Shown: positions 34,490 to 42,499 of the stretch, piece by piece
Layout: each line of letters starts with the position of its first letter
How positions within the stretch are numbered: the stretch's first letter is position 1
Origin: JAICJR01 sp963848495
GTDB lineage: Bacteria; Actinomycetota; Thermoleophilia; Solirubrobacterales; Thermoleophilaceae
Direction of reading: 5' to 3'
Length of the DNA: 64,000 bases
NCBI GenBank assembly: GCA_963848495.1
Contig: CAWKDV010000004.1
Span: 2,018,538 to 2,082,537, forward strand
The notes under the pieces: model-generated
What the model was told of the DNA's origin: nothing
Databases searched by the model: none
The model's input: the letters and a program-made list of their open reading frames with translations, nothing else
Position numbers and translations under genes: made by a program

Positions 34490-34978
34490 ATGCGACCACG
34501 CACATTTCTCGCCGCAGGCGCCGGCGTCATTGCGTTCGCCGCGCCGGCCGTGGCCGCCGCGGGCGGGGTGCGCGACGGCGGCTTCAGCGGCAGCACCTCC
34601 CAGCGCGACGCGAGCGGCGCGCCGCACGCAGTGAGCTTCCGGCTGGCGGGCCATGGCCGGGCGCTCGCGCGCTTCCACCTCTCCTGGGATGCGCGCTGCG
34701 ACAACGGCCAGACGCTCAGCTCGAGCACCGACGTCGCGCGCATCGCGCTCACCCGGCAGGGCTCGTTCAGGACCGTCGGCGCCTACAGCGCAGCCTTCCC
34801 GGACGGCAGCGGCTACTCGGCCCAGGTGTCCGCGCAGCTCAGCGGGCACCTGCGCCGCGACGGTCGCATCGGGGGGTCGCTGACCCTCAAGGCGGCGGTC
34901 AGCGACGCCCTCGGCGGCGCGGTCGCGAGCTGCTCGGTGGGGCCGATCGGGTACAGCGCCAAGCGCTCTTCGCGGTAG
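34490..34978 (+). CDS. secreted protein of unknown function
   Basis: A 162-residue exported protein. ATG 34490 follows an AGGGAGG ribosome site and starts a signal peptide (Arg-Pro-Arg tip, hydrophobic FLAAGAGVIAFAAPAVAAAG, cleavage after an Ala-x-Ala). The mature part is beta-rich: GGFSGSTSQRDASG, ARFHLSWDARCDNGQTLSSS and AQVSAQLSGHLRRDGRIGGS, with two cysteines likely paired. Similar small exported beta-sandwich proteins are common in this group but have no named function that I know. It is not clearly in an operon: mmsA diverges from it and the glpF promoter follows. Confidence 0.75.
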   Translation: MRPRTFLAAGAGVIAFAAPAVAAAGGVRDGGFSGSTSQRDASGAPHAVSFRLAGHGRALARFHLSWDARCDNGQTLSSSTDVARIALTRQGSFRTVGAYSAAFPDGSGYSAQVSAQLSGHLRRDGRIGGSLTLKAAVSDALGGAVASCSVGPIGYSAKRSSR

Positions 34979-35011
34979 CCGATTTCGGCACTTTGCACGC
35001 TTCGGAACAAC

Positions 35012-35028
35012 GTTTGACATTGTCGAAC
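35012..35028 (+). promoter_or_regulatory. putative IclR (glycerol regulator) operator in the glpF promoter
   Basis: GTTTGACATTGTCGAAC, a 17-bp near-palindrome with symmetry broken at one position per arm, flanked by C and G that extend the dyad to 19 bp. The identical 17 bases recur at 49122-49138 before dhaK, next to the IclR-family gene. It covers the -35 box, so binding would block polymerase. Confidence 0.75.
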
Positions 35029-35043
35029 GCAGGCTGGTAATCT
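35014..35043 (+). promoter_or_regulatory. glpF sigma-70 promoter
   Basis: -35 TTGACA (35014-35019), 18-base spacer, -10 TAATCT (35038-35043), about 95 bases before the glpF start. The spacing equals that of the dhaK promoter at 49124-49153. Confidence 0.72.
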
Positions 35044-35136
35044 CGGCGCCGCTAGGAGGATTGGTCCGCGCATTGTTGGATTGGCGCTGTCCGGCACGCC
35101 TTTCAGCTGGCAGTGCCCCAACTGGGAGGAGGGCAT

Positions 35137-36078
35137 GTGGCAGCAACCGAGGCAAGGCGGCCGGGACGGCTGGGCTGGCGTCAAGGCACAGCCGGCGAGC
35201 TCCTCGCCGAGTACTTCGGGACGTTCGTCCTGATCTGCTTCGGCGACGGCGTCGTCGCCATGGCAGTCGCAGCGCTGAACCAGTCGGGCCGAGGTCCCGC
35301 GATCTTCGTGGCCAGCGGCGACTGGTTGATCATCACGTTCGGATGGGCTTTCGCCGTGACGATGGCCGTCTATGTGGCGGGCGGAGTCAGCGGCGCGCAC
35401 ATCAATCCGGCGGTGACGCTGGCGAGCGCGGTGAAACGTGGGTTCCCATGGAGCAAGGTGCCGGCCTACTGGGCGGCGCAGGTCCTGGGTGCGTTCACAG
35501 GTGCGGCCCTCGTGTACTGGGTCTACGTGGACGCGATCAACAGCTACGACACGGCTCACCACATCACAAGAGGGGCCTCGGATTCGGTGGCGACGTACAG
35601 CATCTTCGCCACCTTCCCGGCCGGTTACTTCCACAACTGGAGCGGCCCGTTCCTGACAGAGCTCGTGGGTACGGCGTTCCTGATTTGCTTCGTGTTCGCC
35701 ATCATCGACGAGTTCAACCAGGCGGTGAAGGCGAATCTCGCTCCGTTCATGGTCGGCATGGCGGTCTTCGCGATCGGCACGTCGTTCGGCGCGAACTCCG
35801 GCTACGCGATCAACCCGGCCCGCGACTTCGGTCCGCGCGTGTTCGCGGCGATCGCCGGTTGGGACAAGATCGCCTTCCCAGGCGACTACGGCAACATCAA
35901 CACGTACTTCTGGGTCCCGATCGTCGCGCCATTAGTTGGCGCCTGTATCGGAGCCCTGATCTACGACCTGTTCATCCGGGACGTCCTCGTCGCAAGAGGA
36001 GCGGGCGCGGCCACGGATGTGATGGAAAGCGGGCGAACCGCCAGAGAGGTGACGACGCCGACACCAGAAGAGTTCTAG
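35137..36078 (+). CDS. glpF: glycerol uptake facilitator (aquaglyceroporin, MIP family)
   Basis: A 313-residue six-helix channel. GTG 35137 is chosen because GGAGGAGGG lies just upstream; a GTG at 35113 is less well placed. Both half-helix NPA motifs are present (GAHINPAVTLASAV and GYAINPARDFGPRVF), and the Asp after the second NPAR is the mark of glycerol-conducting members. N-terminal AGELLAEYFGTFVLICFGDG is typical. It passes glycerol down its gradient for trapping by GlpK. The promoter carries the same operator as the dhaK operon 14 kb away, placing it in one regulon. The C-terminal tail (~35 residues) is longer than in E. coli GlpF. A terminator follows. Confidence 0.93.
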   Translation: MAATEARRPGRLGWRQGTAGELLAEYFGTFVLICFGDGVVAMAVAALNQSGRGPAIFVASGDWLIITFGWAFAVTMAVYVAGGVSGAHINPAVTLASAVKRGFPWSKVPAYWAAQVLGAFTGAALVYWVYVDAINSYDTAHHITRGASDSVATYSIFATFPAGYFHNWSGPFLTELVGTAFLICFVFAIIDEFNQAVKANLAPFMVGMAVFAIGTSFGANSGYAINPARDFGPRVFAAIAGWDKIAFPGDYGNINTYFWVPIVAPLVGACIGALIYDLFIRDVLVARGAGAATDVMESGRTAREVTTPTPEEF

Positions 36079-36092
36079 CCCCCGAATTGAAG

Positions 36093-36126
36093 GGCGGCGG
36101 CGCTTTCCTCGAGCGTCGCCGCCTTT
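36093..36126 (+). terminator. intrinsic terminator after glpF
   Basis: Stem GGCGGCGGCGCT (36093-36104) pairs with AGCGTCGCCGCC (36112-36123) with one mismatch around a 7-base loop, followed by a short T run. It starts 15 bases after the glpF stop. Confidence 0.7.
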
Positions 36127-36129
36127 CGC

Positions 36130-36171
36130 GATCATGGATCACTGATCACTGATCACTGATCACTGATCACT
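36130..36171. repeat. heptanucleotide tandem repeat (GATCACT)n, left flank of four-helix-bundle gene
   Basis: Five perfect GATCACT units (36137-36171) preceded by one degenerate unit. The reverse complement of the same heptamer forms the tract at 36549-36583, so the two tracts are inverted about the gene between them. Confidence 0.95.
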
Positions 36172-36208
36172 GAGGGGCGAGTTTCTAGTCTTGGTTTCTT
36201 AGGTCGGT

Positions 36209-36559
36209 GTGCCTGGCAACTTTCGTCAGCTCGACGCCTACCGGCTCGCCGCCGACCTCGCCTACGAGCGCCATGTATCGGTGCGCGGATGGTCTGGGCT
36301 CGAGCGCTATGTCATCGGCAGTCAACTGCTGAGGGCCGCATACAGCGTCGCGGCCAACATCGCGGAGGGGACGGGGCGCTGGCATGTCAAGGACCGGCAG
36401 CGCCTCTTCTGGATTGCCCGAGGCTCGCTCAACGAAGCCGAGCACTGGATCTTGGCTGCAGAGCGACAGGGACTGCTCGGAGCGAACACCGCGTCCCGCA
36501 CAGACCCAATCGCGCGAACCCTGAACGGTCTGATACGGAAGGAAGCCCGTGATCAGTGA
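36209..36559 (+). CDS. four-helix-bundle protein (S23/IVP-like family)
   Basis: A 116-residue protein from GTG 36209, matching the family of 23S-rRNA-intervening-sequence-type four-helix bundles: FRQLDAYRLAADLAYERHV, SQLLRAAYSVAANIAEGTGR with the family-typical S-x-x-x-N-I-A-E-G motif, and RGSLNEAEHWILAAERQGL. These proteins are small pentamer-forming bundles of uncertain function; relatives serve as accessory proteins of diversity-generating retroelements, but no reverse transcriptase or variable repeat is present here. The gene is bracketed by inverted GATCACT heptamer tracts, and its last codons and stop lie inside the right tract, suggesting arrival as a repeat-bounded unit. Confidence 0.85.
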   Translation: MPGNFRQLDAYRLAADLAYERHVSVRGWSGLERYVIGSQLLRAAYSVAANIAEGTGRWHVKDRQRLFWIARGSLNEAEHWILAAERQGLLGANTASRTDPIARTLNGLIRKEARDQ

Positions 36560-36583
36560 TCAGTGATCCGTGATCAGTGGTCA
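36549..36583. repeat. heptanucleotide tandem repeat (GTGATCA)n, right flank of four-helix-bundle gene
   Basis: Five units of GTGATCA, the third and fifth with one substitution (GTGATCC, GTGGTCA). Inverted relative to the left tract. It contains the stop codon of the four-helix-bundle gene and ends two bases before the stop codon of the convergent acyltransferase. Confidence 0.93.
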
Positions 36584-36584
36584 G

Positions 36585-37361
36585 TCATCGGTGCGCCAGC
36601 CCCTCGATCGCACCCTGGACGCGCTCGATGAGTTCTCTCGGATCCTCTTCTTCGCGCGGATAGATCGGCCGGCCGAATGCCACGGTCGTGCGGCCCCGCT
36701 GTATCAGCCCGCGGCCCTTCGGCATGATCAGTGCGCTGCCGCCGACGTGGATCGGCACGAGCGGAGTCGAGGTGGCCAGGGCCAGGCGGGCCACTCCGGT
36801 GCGGAAGCCCTCGATCTGGCCGGACGAGCGGGTGGCCTGCGGGTAGAGCAGCACGTTGTAGCCCTGGCGCAGCAGCTCGGAGGCGCTGGCCAGGCCGCGC
36901 AGATCGCCGCCGCGGTCGAACGGGAAGGTGTTGATCCACAGCGAGGTGAGCACCGCGTGGCCGTGGGTGCGGTAGAAGCGGTCGGCGGCCGCGCCCACCA
37001 GCGTCCGGCTGCGCCAGATGTGCGGCAGCGCGGCGAGGATCAGCGGCGTGTCGATGTCGCTCGCGTGGTTGGGCGCGAGCAGCGCCGGCTGCGGGGCGTT
37101 GATGAGGTCGTCGGCTCCGATCACCCGCGGCCGGGCGACCGTGCGCGCCAGCGGGAAGAGGAACGCCTGCTGCAGCACGTTGCGGGCGGCCGAGCCGGCC
37201 GGCTCGCGCAGCCAGGTCTGATCGGGCGCGGGCGCGGTGCGCGCCCACGGGTCGAACCCCGCGCGGTGGGTGCGCCAGCGCCGCGGCGCGCTCCCGCCAC
37301 TCGCGCGAGGGGCCGGGCCGGCGAGCCGCTCGAGCGCGCGGCCGCCGCTCGACAGCCTCAT
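36585..37361 (-). CDS. 1-acyl-glycerol-3-phosphate acyltransferase-like protein (PlsC family)
   Basis: A 258-residue protein. ATG 37361 overlaps the LarA-homologue stop as ATGA. The catalytic block I N-H-x4-D is intact (PNHASDIDTPLILAALP), block II-like INTFPFDRGGDL is present, but block III, normally P-E-G-T-R-S, reads LLYPQATRSSG. Block IV-like TPLVPIHVGGSA follows. PlsC enzymes acylate lysophosphatidate or related glycerolipids at the membrane. The change E-G to Q-A in the phosphate-binding block suggests a different acceptor or weak activity. Last gene of a four-gene operon with a reductase-HAD fusion, a Zn dehydrogenase and a LarA homologue. Confidence 0.85.
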   Translation of the reverse strand: MRLSSGGRALERLAGPAPRASGGSAPRRWRTHRAGFDPWARTAPAPDQTWLREPAGSAARNVLQQAFLFPLARTVARPRVIGADDLINAPQPALLAPNHASDIDTPLILAALPHIWRSRTLVGAAADRFYRTHGHAVLTSLWINTFPFDRGGDLRGLASASELLRQGYNVLLYPQATRSSGQIEGFRTGVARLALATSTPLVPIHVGGSALIMPKGRGLIQRGRTTVAFGRPIYPREEEDPRELIERVQGAIEGLAHR

Positions 37362-39013
37362 GCGACCTCGCAGTAGAACAGCGGCGGGCAGTGGAAGTGG
37401 GTGAGCGAAAAGTCGCGCCCCACCACGTGCTCGGCCATCTCGAGCGCGTCCCGCATCGTGTCTGCGCGGCGGAAGCCCATCCGGTGGCAGGCCTCGGCGT
37501 CGCCGCCCACGAAGATCACCTCGCCAAGGTGCTGGAGGGCGTGCGAGCCCCAGTACCACATGTAGAGCGGGTGGACGCCGTGGTAGGCGTAGGAGGTCCG
37601 GTACAGGTGGCGGTACCACTCGTCCTCGGCGTACTGCTTCTCGAAGCGCGCCTCGATCTCCACCGGGTCGGTGGTCTGCGCCAGCACCTCTTCGTAGAAG
37701 TCGATGTACGACGGGTGGTGCACCGGGTGGAACTCACGCTCCACCGGGTGGGTGAAGATCATCACGCCGCCCTCACGCACGAGCGGCGCGCCCTTGTACA
37801 TGTTGAAGAAGTAGCCCAGCCCGAGGCACATCACGAGCACCGGGTTCATGATCGAGTTGATGTTGTAGGGGCAGATGTAGGGCAGCCCCGCGGTGACCAC
37901 GTCGGCCTGCCCCTCGACCAGCACGGCCTGCTGGTCGGCGCAGCGGTCGAGCGTGGTCTGGTGCACCTCGTCGACGGCGCCGGCGTTCACGCCGGTCATC
38001 GCGTAGGGGGCGACCATGCGCTGGAAGATCGTCCGCCGCGTCTTGAGCGGGGTGCGGTCGAGCGTCCGCTTCATGCCGGCGAAGGTCGCCTGCTCGCGCG
38101 GGGTCCAGCGCCCCTCCGGCTTGGCCAGGAACGACATCGGGCCCGAGTACATGTCGTTATTCAGCGTCGTCTCGATGTGGAAGGTCGGCACGGCGCCCTC
38201 GACGAGCTCGCCCTGCCGGCGCGCCGAGCGGTGCAGCTCGCTCGACGGCGGGTCCATGAACGAGCGCGAGTGGCGCATCGTGTGCACGTTGTGGTGGGCG
38301 CGCAGCGAGCGGTAGGTGCCGAGGCCGATCGGCACGGACTTGTGCCCGCCGTCCATCGTGACCAGGTTGATGTTCACGTAGACGAGCAGGTCGGACTCAG
38401 CCGCCCGGCGGTTGAGCTCGACGGCCTCGCCCTGCTCGGTCTCCCCCAGCACCGTAATGCCGTCCGGATCCTCGGCGTCGTGGTTGTAGAGCCGGTCCGG
38501 GTAGAAGGCGTCGAACACGCGCGGGCCCACGGCGCGGCGCAGCTCCGCCGGGGTCATGCGCCGGTGCACGGCGAGCGCCGCGATCAGGTGGATGTCGTCC
38601 ACCCCCGCCCGGTAGGCGCGCTCCAGCACCTGCTCGATCACCTGCTGGCGCACATCCGGGGTGCGCATCTGGGGCAGCGGCAGGGAGATGTCGTCGAAGG
38701 CGATCGTCAGCCGCATGCCCGGCCGCAGGAGAGCGTCCAAGGGCTCCATGCCGAGCGGGTTGTCGAGCGCCGCGGCGATCGCCGCCTGCGGGTCGGCGAG
38801 GCCCGACAGCGGCGGCGGCGGGTACACCACGCGCGAGCCCACCGGCAGCCGCTCGAGCCGCATCGACTCGCCGGAGTGGAAGAGCACGGGCGGCGACTTC
38901 TCGGTGACCTCGACGACGCAGGCGTCGCGCTGCGAGGCCGCGCGCGATGGCGTGATACTCGTGCGCTCGATCTGCGCGGGCGAGCGAACGCTCCGGCGCG
39001 GGATCGTGCTCAC
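37358..39013 (-). CDS. LarA-like nickel-pincer enzyme (lactate racemase homologue)
   Basis: A 551-residue member of the lactate-racemase superfamily, longer than the ~425-residue L. plantarum enzyme. GTG 39013 overlaps the dehydrogenase stop. Recognisable elements: IAFDDISLPLPQMRTPDV, AALAVHRRMTPAELRR (His150), NHDAEDPDGITVLG, VYVNINLVTMDGGHKSV with Lys225 in the position of the pincer-binding Lys, and a His exactly 16 residues later (His241), matching the known nickel-ligand spacing. The usual D-x-T-R-P motif is DISLP here, and no His stands ten residues before the Lys. So it should carry the nickel cofactor but probably acts on another 2-hydroxy substrate. larBCE lie 4 kb away. Confidence 0.82.
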   Translation of the reverse strand: MSTIPRRSVRSPAQIERTSITPSRAASQRDACVVEVTEKSPPVLFHSGESMRLERLPVGSRVVYPPPPLSGLADPQAAIAAALDNPLGMEPLDALLRPGMRLTIAFDDISLPLPQMRTPDVRQQVIEQVLERAYRAGVDDIHLIAALAVHRRMTPAELRRAVGPRVFDAFYPDRLYNHDAEDPDGITVLGETEQGEAVELNRRAAESDLLVYVNINLVTMDGGHKSVPIGLGTYRSLRAHHNVHTMRHSRSFMDPPSSELHRSARRQGELVEGAVPTFHIETTLNNDMYSGPMSFLAKPEGRWTPREQATFAGMKRTLDRTPLKTRRTIFQRMVAPYAMTGVNAGAVDEVHQTTLDRCADQQAVLVEGQADVVTAGLPYICPYNINSIMNPVLVMCLGLGYFFNMYKGAPLVREGGVMIFTHPVEREFHPVHHPSYIDFYEEVLAQTTDPVEIEARFEKQYAEDEWYRHLYRTSYAYHGVHPLYMWYWGSHALQHLGEVIFVGGDAEACHRMGFRRADTMRDALEMAEHVVGRDFSLTHFHCPPLFYCEVA

Positions 39014-40161
39014 GCTGCGCGCCTCAGGTCGAAGACCGTCTTCACGCGGCCCGCCCGCGCCGCGCGCTTCGACTCGTCGAGCGCCCGGCGGTAGTCGCGC
39101 AGCTCCCAGCCGTGGGCGACGAGACGTCCCGGCCGCAGGCGCCGGGCCAGCTCGAGCGCGTCCTCGAAGTCGCTCTCGTAGCCGTAGGCGCCGCGGATCT
39201 CGACCTCGCGCTGCCAGGCCATCGCAAGGTCCGCCGATACCCGGCCGGGCATGCCGACGAGCATCACCGTGCCACGTGGGCGCACAGCCGCGACGGCGGA
39301 CTCCAGGGAAGGGCCTGACCCCACGCAGTCAACTACCGCGTCGAAGCCTCCAAGTAACAGCTCGCGGCCGCCATAACCCACCAAACGTCGGGCCCCGGTC
39401 ATGCGCGTGCCCTCCAGATGGAGTCGGCCGGGGGCACAGGTGTGGTCGGCGCCGGCGCGCCGCACCTCGAGCTCCTGCCCTCGGTGCTTGGCCACGGCCA
39501 GGATCGTGGCGTCCGGATGGCGGTCGCGCAGCGCCGCCGTGGTGAGCACGCCGATCGTGCCGGCGCCGATCACCGCGACGGTCGAGTCGGGATCGAGCTG
39601 CGTGCGCCGCGCCGCGTGGATGCCGCAGGCCAGCGGCTCGATCATCACCGCGTCCTCGTCGTCGAGCTCGTCGGGAACCTCGTGGAGCTGGCTGCGATGG
39701 GCCACGAGCCCCTCGCTCCAGCCGCCGCCCGTCTCGCGGCAGAAGCCGATCTGCAGACCCGCGCCCACCGTGCCCTCGGTCACAGCGACGCAGAGCGCGT
39801 GCCGGCCCTCCTCGCACTCCGGGCAGGGCGGCTCGTTGCCGCGCGCGCGGCAGCCCAGCGCCGGCTCCACCACCACGCGCTTGCCGCGCTCCTCGCCCGC
39901 GGTGACCTCGGCCACGATCTCGTGCCCGGGCACGAACGGCGACGAGGTGAGCGACGACAGGTACAGCGACGCGTGGCCGTCGATCATCGCCTGGTCCGAG
40001 CCGCAGATGCCCGACAGGCGCGGCCGCAGCGGCACCCAGTCGCGGTCGGGCAGGCGCGGCGGATCCATCTCGGTGAGGTGGAGCGCGCTCGCGCCGATGC
40101 GCGGCACCGCGCGTGTGGCGACGTAGCGCGCGAGCGACGGGCGGTACTCCAGCGCGAGCAT
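39010..40161 (-). CDS. zinc-dependent alcohol/polyol dehydrogenase (MDR family)
   Basis: A 383-residue medium-chain dehydrogenase with an ATG start five bases after the reductase-HAD gene. Catalytic zinc site: SGICGSDQA and FVPGHEIVAEV; structural zinc cluster: ALGCRARGNEPPCPECEEGR with Cys spacing of the family; NAD(P)-binding VAVIGAGTIGVLTTAALRD. The C-terminal ERLRPGRLVAHGWELRDYR-type element (RRLRPGRLVAHGWELRDYRR) orients the substrate. It resembles threonine or sorbitol/glucose dehydrogenase-like members; substrate unknown. In operon order it sits between a fatty-acyl-reductase-like fusion and the LarA homologue, so it could oxidise or reduce a hydroxy-lipid precursor (inference). Confidence 0.87.
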   Translation of the reverse strand: MLALEYRPSLARYVATRAVPRIGASALHLTEMDPPRLPDRDWVPLRPRLSGICGSDQAMIDGHASLYLSSLTSSPFVPGHEIVAEVTAGEERGKRVVVEPALGCRARGNEPPCPECEEGRHALCVAVTEGTVGAGLQIGFCRETGGGWSEGLVAHRSQLHEVPDELDDEDAVMIEPLACGIHAARRTQLDPDSTVAVIGAGTIGVLTTAALRDRHPDATILAVAKHRGQELEVRRAGADHTCAPGRLHLEGTRMTGARRLVGYGGRELLLGGFDAVVDCVGSGPSLESAVAAVRPRGTVMLVGMPGRVSADLAMAWQREVEIRGAYGYESDFEDALELARRLRPGRLVAHGWELRDYRRALDESKRAARAGRVKTVFDLRRAA

Positions 40162-40166
40162 GCGCG

Positions 40167-42476
40167 CTAGACCGCGACCTCGGTCGGCGCCGGTGGGCGC
40201 GTGCGCGCGCCCGGCTCGACGTCCCAGTCGAGCGTCAGCCAGCCGCGCCGGCGCGCCTCGCGCGCCAGCCGGAAGTCGGCGTTCACCGCCACCGGGTGAC
40301 CCACCAGCTCGAGCAGCGGCAGGTCCGAGATCGAGTCGCCGTAGGCGTGGCAGTCGGCCAGGCTGACGCCGTGCTCGGCCGCGAGGCGAGCCGCCAGCGA
40401 GGCGCGCCCGTCCGCCGACAGCGGCGGCTCGGCGAGCTCGCCGGTGAACGCTCCGCGGCGCTCCACGAGCCGCGCGGCCACCAGCTCGTCCGCGAGGTGC
40501 TCGAGCGGCTGCACGAGGAAGTCGAGCGCGCCGGTGACGAGGACCACGCGGTCACCGCGCTGGCGGTGCGCGCGGATGCGGCGCACGGCGGCGTGGTGCA
40601 CGCGCGGCAGGATGAACTCGCTCAGCGCGCGCTGCGCGCGCTGGCGCAGCTCGTCGGCCGGCAGGCCCCGGTACTCGCGGTAGAAGGCGCGGTTGAAGCT
40701 CGAGCGCGACTTGCGGTCGAGCGACACCCAGCCGCTCACGCGCGCGCCGAGCAGCGCCATCCAGATGGCGCGGTCCACCGACGGCATCGTGCCGCCGCGC
40801 AGCCAGGCGTAGAAGTGCACGACGGTGGCGTCGATCACCACGCCCTCCACGTCGAAGAACGCGAGCCCCGGCGTGCCCTCCGGCAGCCCGGCGTCGGGCG
40901 GGCGGCGTCCCACGGTCGGCAGCCCGCGGCGCGGCTGCCGCACCATCGCGCGCAGCGCCGGCAGGTGGATCTCCTGGATGTAGGTCGGCCAGTGGATGGC
41001 CTCCGTGTCGAAGCCGAAGTCCTCGCGGTCGTCCGGGTGGAGCTCGTCGAGCAGCTCGCGCGCGCCGCGGTCGTCGAACATGCAGTCGAGCTCGGTGTAG
41101 GGGCCGTAGATCTCGGCCAGCCGGCGCAGCCGCTCGAGGCGGCGCTGCTCCTTGTGCAGGCGCCGCTCGGCGTCGTCCACCCGCGGCACGGCCACGTGGT
41201 CGAGCAGCGAGCGCGCGATGCGGATGGCGCTCTGCCCGCGGTCGAGCGCGCCGAGTACGCGGGCGCTCGAGGTGAAGCGCCACTCGGGGACCTCCACCGG
41301 CAGCTGGTCCTCGTCCGCCAGCGGGTTGTCGCGGAAGTAGTCGGTGATCAGCGGCGCGAGGTCGTCGATCGTCAGCGGGTTGCGGCTGCCGCTGGCGATG
41401 GCCATCGTGCGCGGCTCGCCCGCCGGCGGGTGGGCGGCCGCGGCGATGCAGGCGTTGGCCACGAGGTCCACCGGCACCAGGTCGAGCCGCACCGAGCGGT
41501 GGCCCGGGAAGCGCGGCACCATGCCGGCGGCATAGGCGAGGAGCACCGGGTCGGCCACCTTCAGCCCCTCGATCCAGCCGGGGTATGGCGTGTGCAGCGC
41601 CGACTCGATGATCGTCGGGCGCACGATGGTCAGCGCCGGCAGATTTCTCTGCATCAGCATCCGCTCCGCGAGTGCCTTCGAGAGACCGTAGGCGTCGGTC
41701 CAGCCGAGCGCGCGCGAGCGCTCCCGCCCGCGCGACACGAGCTCGTCGACCACCCAGGAGCGGCGCAGCTCCTCGGCGCGCGCGCCCACCGCCGGGGCGC
41801 CGGCCGGCCCGAGTTCCTGCCGAGCGTCGGCCACGAAGCGGTGCTGGTGCTGCGGCAGGCGCGAGTCCGACTCGAGCTCGGCGCGCCAGCGGCGGGCGGC
41901 GGCCAGCTCTGCGTCGAGGTCGATGTCCGGCTCCGCTGGCGTGAGGCCCGAGGGGCGCTCGAGCACGAGCCCGCTGCGGCGGCCGGCGGCGTAGGCCGTG
42001 GACACGTGCACGAAGTTGGCTGGCGGCCCGGCGTCGATCAACGCCTCCACCAGGCCCCTCGTGCCGAGCACGTTCAGCTCGAGCATCTGGTCGAGCGGCT
42101 CCTCGAACGACACCGACGCGGCGCAGTGGATCACCACGTCCACGCCCTCGAGCGGCTTGAGGTCTGCGCGGCCGAGGTCGCCCTGCAGCAGGTCGCCGGC
42201 GAACGCGCTCAGGCGGCCCGTCTCCATCGCCAGCGCCACCTCGGCCGGCCCGAGATCCTCGAACGCGGTCGCGGTGAGCACCTCGCGCGCGAGGCGCTCG
42301 CGCGCCGCATCGTCGTCGGGCGCGCGCAAGAGGACGCGGATCGCGGCGATGTCGGGCAACTGCCGCAGGCAGGAGGCGAGCACGGCCTTGCCCAGGAAGC
42401 CGGAGGCTCCTGTGAGCAGCAGCGTACGTCCGGAGAGCTGCTGCGCTATGCGCTGCTGTCCGATGTCTTCCGGCAC
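40167..42476 (-). CDS. fatty-acyl reductase-like SDR fused to HAD-IB phosphatase-like domain
   Basis: About 769 residues from GTG 42476 (TTG 42488 also possible; the frame is open to 42569, but that would run into the divergent TetR gene). The N-terminal ~480 residues are an extended SDR of the thioester-reductase/fatty-acyl-CoA reductase type: TLLLTGASGFLGKAVLASCL, VIHCAASVSFEEPL, VHVSTAYAAGRRSG and the catalytic Y-x3-K in DAYGLSKALAERML. The C-terminal ~230 residues are HAD-IB: motif I reads FFDVEGVVIDA (D-x-E rather than D-x-D), motif II LVTGA, motif IV AYGDSISDLPLLELVG. Such fusions suggest reduction of an acyl thioester to aldehyde or alcohol linked to a phosphate-transfer step. It heads the operon with dehydrogenase, LarA homologue and acyltransferase. 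Confidence 0.87.
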   Translation of the reverse strand: MPEDIGQQRIAQQLSGRTLLLTGASGFLGKAVLASCLRQLPDIAAIRVLLRAPDDDAARERLAREVLTATAFEDLGPAEVALAMETGRLSAFAGDLLQGDLGRADLKPLEGVDVVIHCAASVSFEEPLDQMLELNVLGTRGLVEALIDAGPPANFVHVSTAYAAGRRSGLVLERPSGLTPAEPDIDLDAELAAARRWRAELESDSRLPQHQHRFVADARQELGPAGAPAVGARAEELRRSWVVDELVSRGRERSRALGWTDAYGLSKALAERMLMQRNLPALTIVRPTIIESALHTPYPGWIEGLKVADPVLLAYAAGMVPRFPGHRSVRLDLVPVDLVANACIAAAAHPPAGEPRTMAIASGSRNPLTIDDLAPLITDYFRDNPLADEDQLPVEVPEWRFTSSARVLGALDRGQSAIRIARSLLDHVAVPRVDDAERRLHKEQRRLERLRRLAEIYGPYTELDCMFDDRGARELLDELHPDDREDFGFDTEAIHWPTYIQEIHLPALRAMVRQPRRGLPTVGRRPPDAGLPEGTPGLAFFDVEGVVIDATVVHFYAWLRGGTMPSVDRAIWMALLGARVSGWVSLDRKSRSSFNRAFYREYRGLPADELRQRAQRALSEFILPRVHHAAVRRIRAHRQRGDRVVLVTGALDFLVQPLEHLADELVAARLVERRGAFTGELAEPPLSADGRASLAARLAAEHGVSLADCHAYGDSISDLPLLELVGHPVAVNADFRLAREARRRGWLTLDWDVEPGARTRPPAPTEVAV

Positions 42477-42499
42477 CGCAGCGTGCAAGAGTACCGGCT

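Noticed and set aside
36209..36559. Diversity-generating retroelement (the four-helix-bundle protein as Avd)
   Set aside because: No reverse transcriptase, template repeat or variable C-type lectin gene is visible anywhere in the window.
36130..36583. Possible CRISPR array from the regularly repeated GATCACT tracts
   Set aside because: Units are 7 bases with no spacers, and no cas gene is present.
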